Assembly: GCF_009687865.1 (NCBI RefSeq)
Contig: NZ_BLAE01000014.1
Location: 146,248 to 210,247, forward strand
From: Acrocarpospora macrocephala
GTDB lineage: Bacteria; Actinomycetota; Actinomycetes; Streptosporangiales; Streptosporangiaceae
Reading direction: 5' to 3'
Length of the DNA: 64,000 bases
In this document: piece after piece, positions 7,959 through 19,111 of the stretch
Layout: every line of letters begins with the position of its first letter
How positions within the stretch are numbered: position 1 is the stretch's first letter
Notes under the pieces: generated by a model
What the model was told of the DNA's origin: nothing
What the model saw: only the letters and a program-made list of their open reading frames with translations
The model's database searches: none
Made by a program: the position numbers and the translations under genes

Positions 7959-8690
7959 GTGGCCCAGATCGATCCCGACAGCCCGGTGCCCAAGTACTTC
8001 CAGCTGCGCGAGATCCTGCTGGACCTGATCGAGAGCAACGAACTCCCGATCGGCGCGGCGATCCCGTCCGAACGTGAGCTATGCCAGCGTTTCGGCCTCT
8101 CCCGAATGACCGTACGCCAGGCGGTCGATCACCTGGTCTCCGAGGGGCGCCTGCATCGTGTCCCCGGCAAGGGCACCTTCGTCGCCCGGCCGAAGATCGA
8201 GCTGGCGCTCCAGCTCACCTCCTTCAGCGACGACATGCGCGCCCGGGGCCTGGAGCCCGGCTCCCGCGACCTGGATCGCCGGGTGGTCAGGGCCAGCGCC
8301 CATCTGGCCCGCGAGCTCGGCATCCAGCCCGGCGACGCGGTGCACTTCATCGAGCGCCTGCGCACGGCGGACGGGGAACCGCTGTGCGTCGAACGCGCGC
8401 ACATCCCGGTGGCGCTCGCCCCCGACCTGGACGCCTACGACCTGTCCGGCCGCTCCCTCTACGCGCTGCTCGAATCGCGGTACGGACTCGTGCTGGACGC
8501 CGGAGAGCTGACCATCGACGGCGGCATCGCCGATCCGAGCGACGCCGACCTGCTCAAGCTGCCTCGCGGCGGCGCCGTGCTGCTCCTGGCCCGGCGTTCG
8601 TATGCCGGTGGGGCATGCGCGGAACTCGGGGTATCGACCTATCGTGCCGACCGCTACCAGCTCCGCACCCTCCTGGAGCCGAGGCGCTAA
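7959..8690 (+). CDS. GntR/HutC-family transcriptional regulator, DasR/NagR-like
   Basis: A 243-aa regulator with a GTG start preceded by GAGAGGGGAGG. The N-terminal winged helix carries PSERELCQRFGLSRMTVRQAV and the wing RVPGKGTFVA. The C-terminal UTRA ligand domain (about residues 95-240) has ERLRTADGEPLCVERAHIP. DasR homologues bind amino-sugar phosphates and repress GlcNAc PTS and chitin genes. Its position between the two PTS arms, next to the operator palindrome, supports the same role and autoregulation. The symbol is withheld because orthology to dasR itself was not tested. Confidence 0.85.
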   Translation: MAQIDPDSPVPKYFQLREILLDLIESNELPIGAAIPSERELCQRFGLSRMTVRQAVDHLVSEGRLHRVPGKGTFVARPKIELALQLTSFSDDMRARGLEPGSRDLDRRVVRASAHLARELGIQPGDAVHFIERLRTADGEPLCVERAHIPVALAPDLDAYDLSGRSLYALLESRYGLVLDAGELTIDGGIADPSDADLLKLPRGGAVLLLARRSYAGGACAELGVSTYRADRYQLRTLLEPRR

Positions 8691-8716
8691 CCTCCCCTCT
8701 CCCTGGAGGATCACAT

Positions 8717-10039
8717 ATGAGTTCCACCGTGATGAGCGTGCTCCAGCGCCTCGGCCGGTCGCTGATGTTGCCGATCGCCGTGCTGCCCGCCGCGGCGCTG
8801 CTGCTGCGCTTCGGCCAGCCCGACATGCTGGGCTCCAACGGCGCGGAGCCGGGCGGCTTAGCCGACGTGGCCGGGTTCGGCTGGATGGCGAACGTGGCGA
8901 AGGTGCTGGCCAACGCCGGGGACGTGCTGTTCGGCGCGCTGCCGCTGCTGTTCGCGATCGGGGTCGCGATCGGCTTCGCCCGCAAGTCGGACGGCTCCAC
9001 GGCGGTGGCCGCGCTGGTGGGATATCTCATCTTCGACCGGGTCTCCAAGGGCCTGTTCTTCGACGCGCCGGCGGCGGATGTCGTACATCAGCGGGTGGCG
9101 CAGCAGGTCGTGGGGGCGGACGGCAAGCCGGTCGAAGCGATCAACTGGGCGGCGGGGAATCCGACGGGAGTGCTCGGCGGCATCGTCATCGGCCTGGTGG
9201 CGGCGCTGCTCTGGCAGCGGTACTACCGGATCAAGCTGCCGGCCTGGCTGGCGTTCTTCGGCGGGCGCCGGTTCGTCCCGATCGTCACCGCGTTCGCGGG
9301 CGTGCTGCTGGGCGTCGTGTTCGGCCTGGTGTGGCCGCCTATCGGGGAGGTGATGAACAACTTCGGCTCCTGGCTGGCCGACCACAACGAGGTCGGCGCC
9401 GGGGTGTACGGCACCGCCAACCGCCTGCTCATCCCGCTCGGCCTGCACCACATCATCAACTCCATCGTCTGGTTCCAGGTGCCGGGCTGCGCGGTCAACG
9501 GCACCCAGTTCACCGGCGACCTGACCTGCTACCTGCAGGGCGCGGACGGCGCGGGCTCCTTCATGACCGGTTTCTTCCCGGTGATGATGTTCGGCCTGCC
9601 GGCCGCCGCGATCGCCATCTGGCGGGCCGCCCCGCCGCACCGCCGGACGGCGGTCGGCGGCATCATGATCTCCGCCGCGCTGGTCTCGTTCGTCACCGGC
9701 ATCACCGAGCCGATCGAGTTCGCGTTCATCTTCGTCGCGCCGGTGCTGTTCGTGGTGCACGCGCTGCTGACGGGCCTGTCCATGGCGCTGCTGGCGGCGC
9801 TGGACGCGCGGCTCGGCTTCGGCTTCTCGGCCGGGGCCACGGACGCGCTGCTGAACATCGGCAAGGGCAACACGCACAACTTCTGGCTGGTCATGCTGGT
9901 CGGGGTGATCTACGCGGCGGTCTACTACGTGGTCTTCAGCTTCCTGATCAGGCGGCTGAACATCATGACCCCCGGCCGGGAGCCGGAACCGGACGTGGAT
10001 TCCGGCGAAAGCACCGAAACGACACAGTCCCGGGCCTAG
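8717..10039 (+). CDS. nagE2: PTS sugar transporter EIIC component, GlcNAc/glucose family (NagE2-like)
   Basis: A 440-aa polytopic membrane permease of the glucose/GlcNAc EIIC family. The ATG follows GGAGGA by 6 bases, and the open frame upstream of it is only overlap with the regulator gene. Typical segments are LQRLGRSLMLPIAVLPAAALLLRFG at the N-terminus, the loop GLHHIINSIVWF, and the transport-site motif GITEPIEFAFIFVAP near residue 330. No EIIB domain is attached, so the EIIB at 6544 is the likely partner. It lies 26 bases after the regulator and is probably co-transcribed with it. Sugar preference is inferred from context. Confidence 0.88.
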   Translation: MSSTVMSVLQRLGRSLMLPIAVLPAAALLLRFGQPDMLGSNGAEPGGLADVAGFGWMANVAKVLANAGDVLFGALPLLFAIGVAIGFARKSDGSTAVAALVGYLIFDRVSKGLFFDAPAADVVHQRVAQQVVGADGKPVEAINWAAGNPTGVLGGIVIGLVAALLWQRYYRIKLPAWLAFFGGRRFVPIVTAFAGVLLGVVFGLVWPPIGEVMNNFGSWLADHNEVGAGVYGTANRLLIPLGLHHIINSIVWFQVPGCAVNGTQFTGDLTCYLQGADGAGSFMTGFFPVMMFGLPAAAIAIWRAAPPHRRTAVGGIMISAALVSFVTGITEPIEFAFIFVAPVLFVVHALLTGLSMALLAALDARLGFGFSAGATDALLNIGKGNTHNFWLVMLVGVIYAAVYYVVFSFLIRRLNIMTPGREPEPDVDSGESTETTQSRA

Positions 10040-10074
10040 CTTCTTCGCATACAGTGAGCCGCGGGGGTGGGTCC

Positions 10075-11868
10075 ATGTTGACGATCCGGTTACTCGGACG
10101 CCCGGCCATCGAACGTGACGGCGTGGCGATCCGGCCGCCGCGCGGGCGCAAAGCGTGGGCCCTGCTCACCTACCTGCTGCTGACCGAACGCCCGCAGAGC
10201 CGCAGGCACCTCTCCGAACTGCTGTTCGCAGACGCCGACGATCCGCTGGGCGCGCTCCGCTGGACGCTGGCCGAACTCCGCAGAACCCTCAACATTCCCG
10301 ACGTGCTGACCAGCGACCCGGTGATCACGGCGTTCGGCGACAACGTGATCGTGGATGTGAATCTCGTCACCCGCGACGACACCGATCCCGCCCCGCTGCT
10401 GAAGGCGGGCGGCGAGCTGCTCGAAGACATGAACCTGGCCTCCAGCTCGGCGTTCGAGTCCTGGCTGCTGGTGGAACGGCACCGCGTGTCGGCCCGGATC
10501 GAGGCGCGCTGCCGCCAGGTCGCCGTCTCGCTGCTGGCCGCGGGACAGGCCAGGGACGCCATCGGGTACGCGGCCCGGGCGGTTGCCCGCAATCCGCTCG
10601 AAGAGGGCAACCACGAGCTGCTGGTCCGGAGCCTGGCCGCCACCGGAGACCGGGTCGCCGCGCTGCGGCAGGTCGTGGTCTGCGAGGACATCCTGCGGCG
10701 GGAACTCGGCCTGGAAAGCTCCGCGGCGCTGCGCGAGGCGGCGACCGTGAGCACGGGAAACGCGGTGGCCCCGCCGCTGAGCGGCCGGGCGGCCGGATCG
10801 AGCCAGCTCGACGCGGGCCGGGCCGCCATCGTGGCCGGGGCCGTGGACGCGGGGCTGCAGTGCCTGCGCCGGGCCGTGACCGAGGCGTCCCGCTACGGCG
10901 ACCCCGGCCTGCAGGGCCGGGCGCTGGCCGCCCTCGGGGCCGCGCTGATCCACGCGGTTCGAGGCCGGGACGAGGAAGGCTCGATCGCGCTGCATGAGGC
11001 GATCCAGCTGACCACCCTGACGGGCGACCGGGCGACGGCGGCGCGGGCCTACCGGGAGCTCGGCTTCGTGGAGGTGCAGGCGGGGCGGCGGGACACCGCC
11101 GAGGAGTGGCTGACCAAGGCCCAGGCGGCGGCCGAGACCGACGCCGAGTTCGCCGCGCTGCTCGGGCTGCGCGGGATGAACGCCTCCGACTTCGGCGACT
11201 ACCCGGCGGCGTTCGGCTATCTGATCGAGTCGGTCGAGCGGGCTGCCCGCTGCGCGGACCACCGGCAGGAAGCCTGGTCGCTATCCATCCTGGCCCGCGC
11301 CCACCTGCTGCGCGAGGAGAAGAACGAGGCCGCCGCGGCACTCCAGCGATCGCTGGAGCTGATCTTCCAGCAGCGCTGGATGGCGTTCCTGCCCTGGCCG
11401 CAGACATTCCGGGCCCAGCTCGATCTCGACGCCGGGAACCTGGACGCGGCCGGGGACACGCTCGAACACGCCTGGGAGCTGGCGTGCCAGCTCGGCGATC
11501 CGTGCTGGGAGGGCATGGCCGCGCGCGGGCTCGGCCTGCTCAACGCGAGCCGCGCCGACTACGCGACGGCGCTGAAATGGCAGGACGAGGCGGCGTTCCG
11601 GTGCATCCGGGTGCCGGACCGCTACCAGTGGGTCCACGCGTACGCGCTGGACGCCGCGGTCACCACCGCGCTGAAGCACGAGGACGTGGCACGGGCGACC
11701 CCGATGCTGGACACCCTGGCGACCCTGGCCGCCCACTGTGACATGCGGGAATTCGTGGTGCGCGCGCACGTGCACCGGTGGCGCCTCGGGGACGGCGCCG
11801 CGCTGGGGACCGCGCGGCTGCTGAGCGCGAGCATCGACAATCCGGCGCTGGAGGACCTGCTGCGCTGA
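10075..11868 (+). CDS. SARP-type transcriptional activator with C-terminal TPR region
   Basis: A 597-aa protein with three parts. An AfsR/SARP-type winged helix occupies about residues 1-95 (GRKAWALLTYLLL, then LSELLFADADDPLGALRWTLAELRRTL). A bacterial transcriptional activation domain follows at about 100-245 (NPLEEGNHELLVRSLAATGDR). The rest is alpha-helical TPR-like repeats. There is no NB-ARC ATPase. The start is an ATG 35 bases after the EIIC stop, in the same direction, so it may share the PTS transcript. Targets cannot be read from the sequence. SARPs commonly control secondary metabolism, but no biosynthetic cluster is visible here. Confidence 0.8.
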   Translation: MLTIRLLGRPAIERDGVAIRPPRGRKAWALLTYLLLTERPQSRRHLSELLFADADDPLGALRWTLAELRRTLNIPDVLTSDPVITAFGDNVIVDVNLVTRDDTDPAPLLKAGGELLEDMNLASSSAFESWLLVERHRVSARIEARCRQVAVSLLAAGQARDAIGYAARAVARNPLEEGNHELLVRSLAATGDRVAALRQVVVCEDILRRELGLESSAALREAATVSTGNAVAPPLSGRAAGSSQLDAGRAAIVAGAVDAGLQCLRRAVTEASRYGDPGLQGRALAALGAALIHAVRGRDEEGSIALHEAIQLTTLTGDRATAARAYRELGFVEVQAGRRDTAEEWLTKAQAAAETDAEFAALLGLRGMNASDFGDYPAAFGYLIESVERAARCADHRQEAWSLSILARAHLLREEKNEAAAALQRSLELIFQQRWMAFLPWPQTFRAQLDLDAGNLDAAGDTLEHAWELACQLGDPCWEGMAARGLGLLNASRADYATALKWQDEAAFRCIRVPDRYQWVHAYALDAAVTTALKHEDVARATPMLDTLATLAAHCDMREFVVRAHVHRWRLGDGAALGTARLLSASIDNPALEDLLR

Positions 11869-12028
11869 TCGGTTGCGGTCGGCCGGTTCCCCGAAGCTGG
11901 TGCTCAGAAAGCGGGGAGCTTTGGTGGATCTTCGTGGCGACTGCGGGCGAATCGCCGTACCGACGGCTGCCGGGATCCGGAGAAGTTGGCGCGGGCATAT
12001 TTCGCCGGGTGGGCCGGAATCTCTTGTA

Positions 12029-12049
12029 GGGGTCTGATTGTCCGACCCC
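12029..12049 (+). promoter_or_regulatory. Short hairpin just upstream of the Rv3235-like gene
   Basis: GGGGTCTGA, loop TTG, TCCGACCCC: nine pairs with one mismatch. It places an alternative TTG start in the loop and its purine-rich upstream site in the stem, which might hide initiation. It could equally be a stray hairpin. Confidence 0.35.
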
Positions 12050-12061
12050 CTCGGAGACTCG

Positions 12062-12517
12062 ATGCCCCAGCCGATCCCCCTCCCCCGGCTCGTGCCCGTC
12101 CCCCCAGCCGACCCGCCGTACGACGAGCAGCCGCGAACCACCGGATCCCTGGCCCTGGCGCCCCAGCCCGTACGGGACCGGCGGCCGCTGGCGATCGGGA
12201 CATCCGGCTCCATCCCCGACGAACGACGCCTGCGCGGCCTCGGCCAGGCGCTCGCCGAGATCCTCGCCGGTCGGAGACCACCCGAGACCATCCAGGACCG
12301 CATGTCCGAGCGCGCCTACACCGAACTGATCCGAGCCGGAAAGATGATCGAAACCCCGCGCGCGCCGATGGTCGGCGTCCCCCACGTGCAGTCCCCTCGC
12401 CCCGGAGCGGTGGAAATGTGCCTGCTCGTACACTGCGGCCCCCGCAGCCGCGCCCTCGCCATCCGCCTGGAGAAGTTCGGCGCCCAGTGGCTGATCACCG
12501 ACTTCGAAACCGCCTGA
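12062..12517 (+). CDS. Rv3235 family protein (DUF6459-type)
   Basis: A 151-aa protein with a proline-rich N-terminus and a conserved C-terminal half: RLRGLGQALAEILAGRRPPETIQDRMSE, then MCLLVHCGPRSRALAIRLEKFG, then WLITDFETA. Genes of this family sit beside secA in many actinobacteria, and here it converges on secA across a shared terminator. The ATG at 12062 has GGAG upstream. A TTG at 12038 is also possible and would add eight residues. Function is unknown. Confidence 0.7.
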   Translation: MPQPIPLPRLVPVPPADPPYDEQPRTTGSLALAPQPVRDRRPLAIGTSGSIPDERRLRGLGQALAEILAGRRPPETIQDRMSERAYTELIRAGKMIETPRAPMVGVPHVQSPRPGAVEMCLLVHCGPRSRALAIRLEKFGAQWLITDFETA

Positions 12518-12526
12518 GACGACGAA

Positions 12527-12551
12527 AGCCCGCGCCACCAGGGCGCGGGCT
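12527..12551. terminator. Bidirectional terminator between the Rv3235-like gene and secA
   Basis: Perfect 10-bp stem AGCCCGCGCC / GGCGCGGGCT with a 5-base loop, between two convergent genes that end at 12517 and 12565. Confidence 0.85.
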
Positions 12552-12564
12552 CCGTCAGAATCGT

Positions 12565-15366
<2,802 letters not shown>

Positions 15367-15616
15367 GGTTAGTAAAGCTCCTCGCAGGTCTACCCCGGCT
15401 CATCCACCGGGGTTGAGGACAAGACATACTTCCCCGAAGCCATCGTAGGCGGTTCCACCACCGGACACAGCCACCCGACACAGCCGTCTGACGCCGGGTA
15501 GAGGAAGAGCGGAGGTCCCAGGGGCGCACCGAGGGGGCATGTCGCTAGGCTCAACCCTGACAAACGTACGAGCGAGGCTCCGTGTTCCGGCGGGGCGGGT
15601 CAGGTAGGTAGCGGAT
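15367..15616. promoter_or_regulatory. Divergent promoter region of secA and a small membrane protein gene
   Basis: About 250 bp between two outward-facing genes, so it must hold both promoters. I see no match to a consensus pair that I would defend. Confidence 0.4.
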
Positions 15617-15934
15617 ATGGCAGAAACTGCGCACCAGGGCAGTCACGGGGGCAGCGCCAAATCGTGGCTCGCCGTCTCCGTCATCCTGATCGGGTTCACC
15701 GTCGGCGGGGTGGCGCTGACCGGGCTCGGCGGGAACTCGGGCCCCAACTGGCTGTTCGTCTGGGTCGGCGTGGGCATCTGCGCGGTCGGCGGTCTGCTGG
15801 CGCTGATCTTCGACATCTTCTCCGACGTCATCGTGGACGCGCCCCGGGCGCTGGCGGCGCAGGAACACCACTCGCCGCACGAGGCCCGACTGGAGCAGGC
15901 TGAGCTTGAGCGTAAGGCCCTCGAGGCCAACTGA
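15617..15934 (+). CDS. Small two-helix membrane protein of unknown function
   Basis: A 105-aa protein with a His/Gly-rich N-terminus (HQGSHGG) and two predicted membrane helices at about residues 15-37 and 44-67. The soluble C-terminal helix is rich in Glu, Ala and Arg (EARLEQAELERKALEAN). It starts at ATG 15617. It is transcribed away from secA, which suggests a conserved envelope role, but no function is known to me. Confidence 0.7.
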   Translation: MAETAHQGSHGGSAKSWLAVSVILIGFTVGGVALTGLGGNSGPNWLFVWVGVGICAVGGLLALIFDIFSDVIVDAPRALAAQEHHSPHEARLEQAELERKALEAN

Positions 15935-16013
15935 TCCCTATAAATCCGGATTTGTCGGGTGAGCCGAAACCGGTGTAGCCGTTTTGTCGGTGGCGGGTTC
16001 TACCATCGGGCCT

Positions 16014-17354
16014 GTGACGGAATCGACGGTGCACAAGGCAGGGCCTGAGACAGTTCCCAGCATGGTGCCCGAGACGGCGCCCGACGCGGGGCATTCGTCC
16101 GGGTCTGAGCCGGTCCATCGGGCAGGGCCCACGACAGTTCCCGCGACGGGACATCCGACCGGGCTCGAGACGGTGCACGATCTGACGGCCGACGAGGCCC
16201 GGCGGCTCATCCTTCGCGCCCAGGGTTTCCTGGGCGCGGAAGGCCGCCGCGGCGGCGCCCCCGCGATGTTGCGCCGCCTCGGCGCGGTCCAGCTGGACAC
16301 GATCTCGGTGCTGGCCCGCTCCCACGAACTGGTCGCCTACGCCCGCCTCGGCGCGATCGGCCGCGACACGGTCGAACGCGCCTACTGGAGCGGCGACGCC
16401 TTCGAATACTGGTGCCACGCCGCCTGCGTCCTCCCCCTCGAACACTGGCCGCTGTACGGCTTTCGCCGCCGCGCCTACCGCGATCGCGGCGTGCGCTGGC
16501 ACGAGGTGCCCGCCACCATCGACAAGGTCCTCGACAGGGTCCGCGCCGAGGGCCCGGTGACCACCACCGACATCGGCGGCGCCAAGAACGGCGGCCCCTG
16601 GTGGGACTGGTCCGACTCGAAGATCTCCATCGAGTTCCTGCTCGACATCGGCGAGGTCGTCTGCGTCAAACGCGTCGGCTGGCGCCGCGTCTATGACCTG
16701 GCCGAACGTGTCGTCCCCGCGCACCTGCGCGAGACCGAACTCACCGACGCCGAAGCCGTGACCCGCCTGACCCGCGTCGCGGGCGAGTCCCTGGCCGTCG
16801 CCACCCGCGCCGACCTCGTCGACTACACCCGGGTCAAGGGCGAACACGCCGCCCACCTCGACCAGGCCCTCCAGAGCGGCGCCTCCGGCCTGGTCCCCGT
16901 CCACGTCTCCGGCTGGCCTCCCGCCCGCACCCGCGGCACCCCCGTGACCATGACCGGCCTCCCCGCCGCCCGCAGCCGCACCCCCAACGCCTGGGCCGAC
17001 CCCGCCGCCCTCGCCGCGGGAGACCCCCGGGGCCGCCACCGCACGACCCCGCTCTCCCCCTTCGACTCCCTCATCTGGGACCGCGCCCGCACCGAACGCG
17101 TCTTCGGCATGACCCACCGCCTGGAGGCCTACGTCCCCAAACCCAAACGCATCCACGGCTACTTCGCGATGCCGATCCTCTCCGCCGGCAAACTCATCGC
17201 CCGCGTCGACCCCGCCCGCGAAGGCGACACCCTCATCGCCCGCCAGGTCACCCTGGAACCCGGCACCAAATCCCTGGACGCCGTCCACGCGGCCCTAACC
17301 GAAGCAGCCACCTGGGTCAACTGCACTCAAATCCGCATCGATCGGGTGACCTGA
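16014..17354 (+). CDS. Winged-helix DNA glycosylase of the YcaQ/AlkX (HTH_42) family
   Basis: About 446 aa. The core from about residue 55 (LTADEARRLILRAQGF) to the end matches the AlkZ/YcaQ fold of repeated winged helices. The segment GAVQLDTISVLARSHELV contains QLD. The QxD form is typical of the AlkX/YcaQ subgroup that opens interstrand crosslinks, whereas AlkZ uses QxQ. The N-terminus is an extra Pro/Thr/Gly-rich stretch with short repeats (GPETVP, GPTTVP). Starts at TTG 15984, GTG 16014 and GTG 16173 are all possible, and none has a strong ribosome site. The GTG at 16173 would remove the repetitive extension. Confidence 0.75.
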   Translation: MTESTVHKAGPETVPSMVPETAPDAGHSSGSEPVHRAGPTTVPATGHPTGLETVHDLTADEARRLILRAQGFLGAEGRRGGAPAMLRRLGAVQLDTISVLARSHELVAYARLGAIGRDTVERAYWSGDAFEYWCHAACVLPLEHWPLYGFRRRAYRDRGVRWHEVPATIDKVLDRVRAEGPVTTTDIGGAKNGGPWWDWSDSKISIEFLLDIGEVVCVKRVGWRRVYDLAERVVPAHLRETELTDAEAVTRLTRVAGESLAVATRADLVDYTRVKGEHAAHLDQALQSGASGLVPVHVSGWPPARTRGTPVTMTGLPAARSRTPNAWADPAALAAGDPRGRHRTTPLSPFDSLIWDRARTERVFGMTHRLEAYVPKPKRIHGYFAMPILSAGKLIARVDPAREGDTLIARQVTLEPGTKSLDAVHAALTEAATWVNCTQIRIDRVT

Positions 17355-17359
17355 ACCGG

Positions 17360-17557
17360 TTATCGCCCCTGCGCGAACAGCGAATCCACGATCGGGCCGA
17401 TCCCCCGAGTCGAATCAAGCGCCTGCTGCCGTTCAGCGTCGGTCATCCTCGGACCCGGCTCAGCGTCGGTCATCCTCGGACGCGGCGGGAGTTCCACCAG
17501 CAGTCCGAGACGACGCGCCCGCGCACGAAGCTCCGCGACGCGCGCGGCGGGCGTCAG
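17360..17557 (-). CDS. Possible small protein, 65 codons, non-canonical CTG start overlapping the regulator stop
   Basis: A frame begins at CTG (17557), which overlaps the TGA of the upstream NarL-type regulator in a CTGA arrangement. GGAG lies 5 bases before the CTG, inside the regulator's last codons. It ends at TAA 17360. The product would start [18 protein letters not shown] and end with [18 protein letters not shown]. An in-frame 27-bp duplication repeats MTDAE. The frame has no ATG, GTG or TTG before codon 21. It could be a real coupled small gene with a rare start, a gene that lost its ATG, or chance. Confidence 0.35.
   Translation of the reverse strand: MTPAARVAELRARARRLGLLVELPPRPRMTDAEPGPRMTDAERQQALDSTRGIGPIVDSLFAQGR
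17434..17487. repeat. 27-bp tandem duplication
   Basis: Two adjacent copies of CAGCGTCGGTCATCCTCGGA plus seven bases, differing at only two or three positions. The length keeps the frame of the possible small ORF on the minus strand. Confidence 0.85.
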
Positions 17558-18267
17558 GTGATCTCCAGGAGGCGTTCGCGGACTGCGTAGACGACGGCTT
17601 CCATGCGGGAGTGGAGTTGGAGTTTCTCCAGGATGTTGCGGACGTGGTTCTTGACGGTGTTCTCGGAGATGAACAGGTCCTTGGCGATTTCGCGGTTGTT
17701 CATGCCCTTGGCGACCAGGCGGAGGACTTCCATCTCGCGTTCGGTGAGGCGGGGGACCGGGAGCTGCGGGGGGCGTTCGGCTTCCTTGCGGCTGATGCTG
17801 GCGAACTCGGTGATGAGCTTGGTCGCCATGGCGGGGTTGATGAAGGACTGGCCGCCGTGCACGCCGCGGACCGCGTCGGGGACCTCGTCGATCTGCACGT
17901 CCTTGAGCAGGTAGCCGGTGGCGCCAGCCTTGAACGCCTCGAAGAGGTCCTCCTCCTCGTCGCTGGCGGTGAGCATGATGATCCGGGCGGACGGCATGCT
18001 CTCCTTGATGCCCCGGGCGGCCTGGATGCCGTCCTTGCGGGGCATGCGCACGTCCATCAGGATCACGTCGGGCAGCAGGCGTTCGGCGAGTTCGGCCGCC
18101 TCCTGGCCGTCGCTCGCCTCCCCGACGACCTCGATGTCATCCTCCGCGGCCAGCGCCAGCTCCAGGCTGCGCCGGATCAACGCGTGATCGTCGACTATCA
18201 GGACACGGATCGGTTCGTTACGACCAGCAGAGCGGGCCACCTCGTCCCGCTCGCCGCGCTCACTCAC
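17554..18267 (-). CDS. NarL/FixJ-family response regulator
   Basis: A 237-aa cytosolic regulator. The receiver domain has the acidic pair VDDHAL, phospho-acceptor Asp72 in [13 protein letters not shown] and Lys in YLLKDVQ. The LuxR-type HTH is at the C-terminus: [36 protein letters not shown] is split across residues about 165-200. The GTG start follows GAGGAGGAG. No sensor kinase is adjacent, so it looks like an orphan regulator. Genes of this kind lie next to hpf in other actinomycetes, and it is separated from hpf here by the hpf terminator. Confidence 0.88.
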   Translation of the reverse strand: MSERGERDEVARSAGRNEPIRVLIVDDHALIRRSLELALAAEDDIEVVGEASDGQEAAELAERLLPDVILMDVRMPRKDGIQAARGIKESMPSARIIMLTASDEEEDLFEAFKAGATGYLLKDVQIDEVPDAVRGVHGGQSFINPAMATKLITEFASISRKEAERPPQLPVPRLTEREMEVLRLVAKGMNNREIAKDLFISENTVKNHVRNILEKLQLHSRMEAVVYAVRERLLEIT

Positions 18268-18373
18268 AGCTCCTCCTCGTGGGGGGCCAAGGTCGCTGGA
18301 TCGCCATCATGGCACGGCTTCCAGCCCTGGCGAGGATCTTCATTATCGATCTTCGTCGGTACCGCTGAGCGCC

Positions 18374-18410
18374 CGGCGCCCCGCACCATCAACGATGATG
18401 TGGGGCGCCG
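18374..18410 (-). terminator. Terminator of hpf
   Basis: A long hairpin: CGGCGCCCC (18374-18382) pairs with GGGGCGCCG (18402-18410), and the stem continues inward with ATCA/TGAT. About 17 pairs form with one wobble and one mismatch. It lies 33 bp beyond the hpf stop. Confidence 0.8.
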
Positions 18411-18442
18411 AGTTCCTGCATGAAGGGTAGGCGGGATCGGGG

Positions 18443-19111
18443 TCAGCTTTCGACGAGCCGCAGCACGCCGTAGTCGTAACCACGGCGCCGGTAGACGACG
18501 CTGGGCTGCCCGCCCTCCTTGTCGCGGAACAGGAAGAAGTCATGGCCGACCAACTCCATCTCCAGGAGCGCCTGGTCGATGGTGATCGGGTCGGCCTGGT
18601 GGAACTTCTCCCGGACGACAAGCGGGCCGTCGCCGTCCTGTTCGATCGGGATGATCGGCTCGGTATAGCCGTTGCGCTTCTGCGGTGGGACGTACTCGTA
18701 CTGGGGCTCTGGCTCGGGTACACGAATCCGCGTCGAGTCGGATTCCTGGTTGACGTCGGCCAGCGCCGCGGTGAGCTCGGCCACCGAGGGCGGGCAGTTC
18801 TTTCCGTGATGGATCTTGCGCCGGTCGCTGATCCGGCGCAGCCGTGACTCGAGCTTGCCGAGAGCGATGTCGAGGGCGGAGAACCGGTCGTCCGCGGCCG
18901 CCTCGGCCCGGATCGCCGGGCCCTTGCAGTGGATGGTGAGTTCCACTCGCTCTCGCTGATCCGCCATCCGCGGATTCCGCTCCTTGGACACTTCCACGTC
19001 CACGCGGATGAGTTTGTTGTCCAGACGCTCGATTCTGGCCAGCTTGGTCGTCACATGATCACGGAAACGGTCACTCACTCCGGTGTGCCGTCCCTTGACG
19101 ATGATGTCCAC
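18443..19111 (-). CDS. hpf: Ribosome hibernation promoting factor, long form
   Basis: A 222-aa long HPF that dimerises 70S ribosomes into inactive 100S particles in stationary phase. The start is GTG 19111, which gives MDIIVKGRHTGVSDRF. It is preceded by GAAGGGGGG about 8 bases upstream, and the longer open frame to 19183 lacks this. The N-terminal S30AE domain is residues 1-105. The C-terminal dimerisation domain ends with the conserved PSVVYRRRGYDYGVLRLVES. Between them lies a charged linker. Confidence 0.92.
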   Translation of the reverse strand: MDIIVKGRHTGVSDRFRDHVTTKLARIERLDNKLIRVDVEVSKERNPRMADQRERVELTIHCKGPAIRAEAAADDRFSALDIALGKLESRLRRISDRRKIHHGKNCPPSVAELTAALADVNQESDSTRIRVPEPEPQYEYVPPQKRNGYTEPIIPIEQDGDGPLVVREKFHQADPITIDQALLEMELVGHDFFLFRDKEGGQPSVVYRRRGYDYGVLRLVES

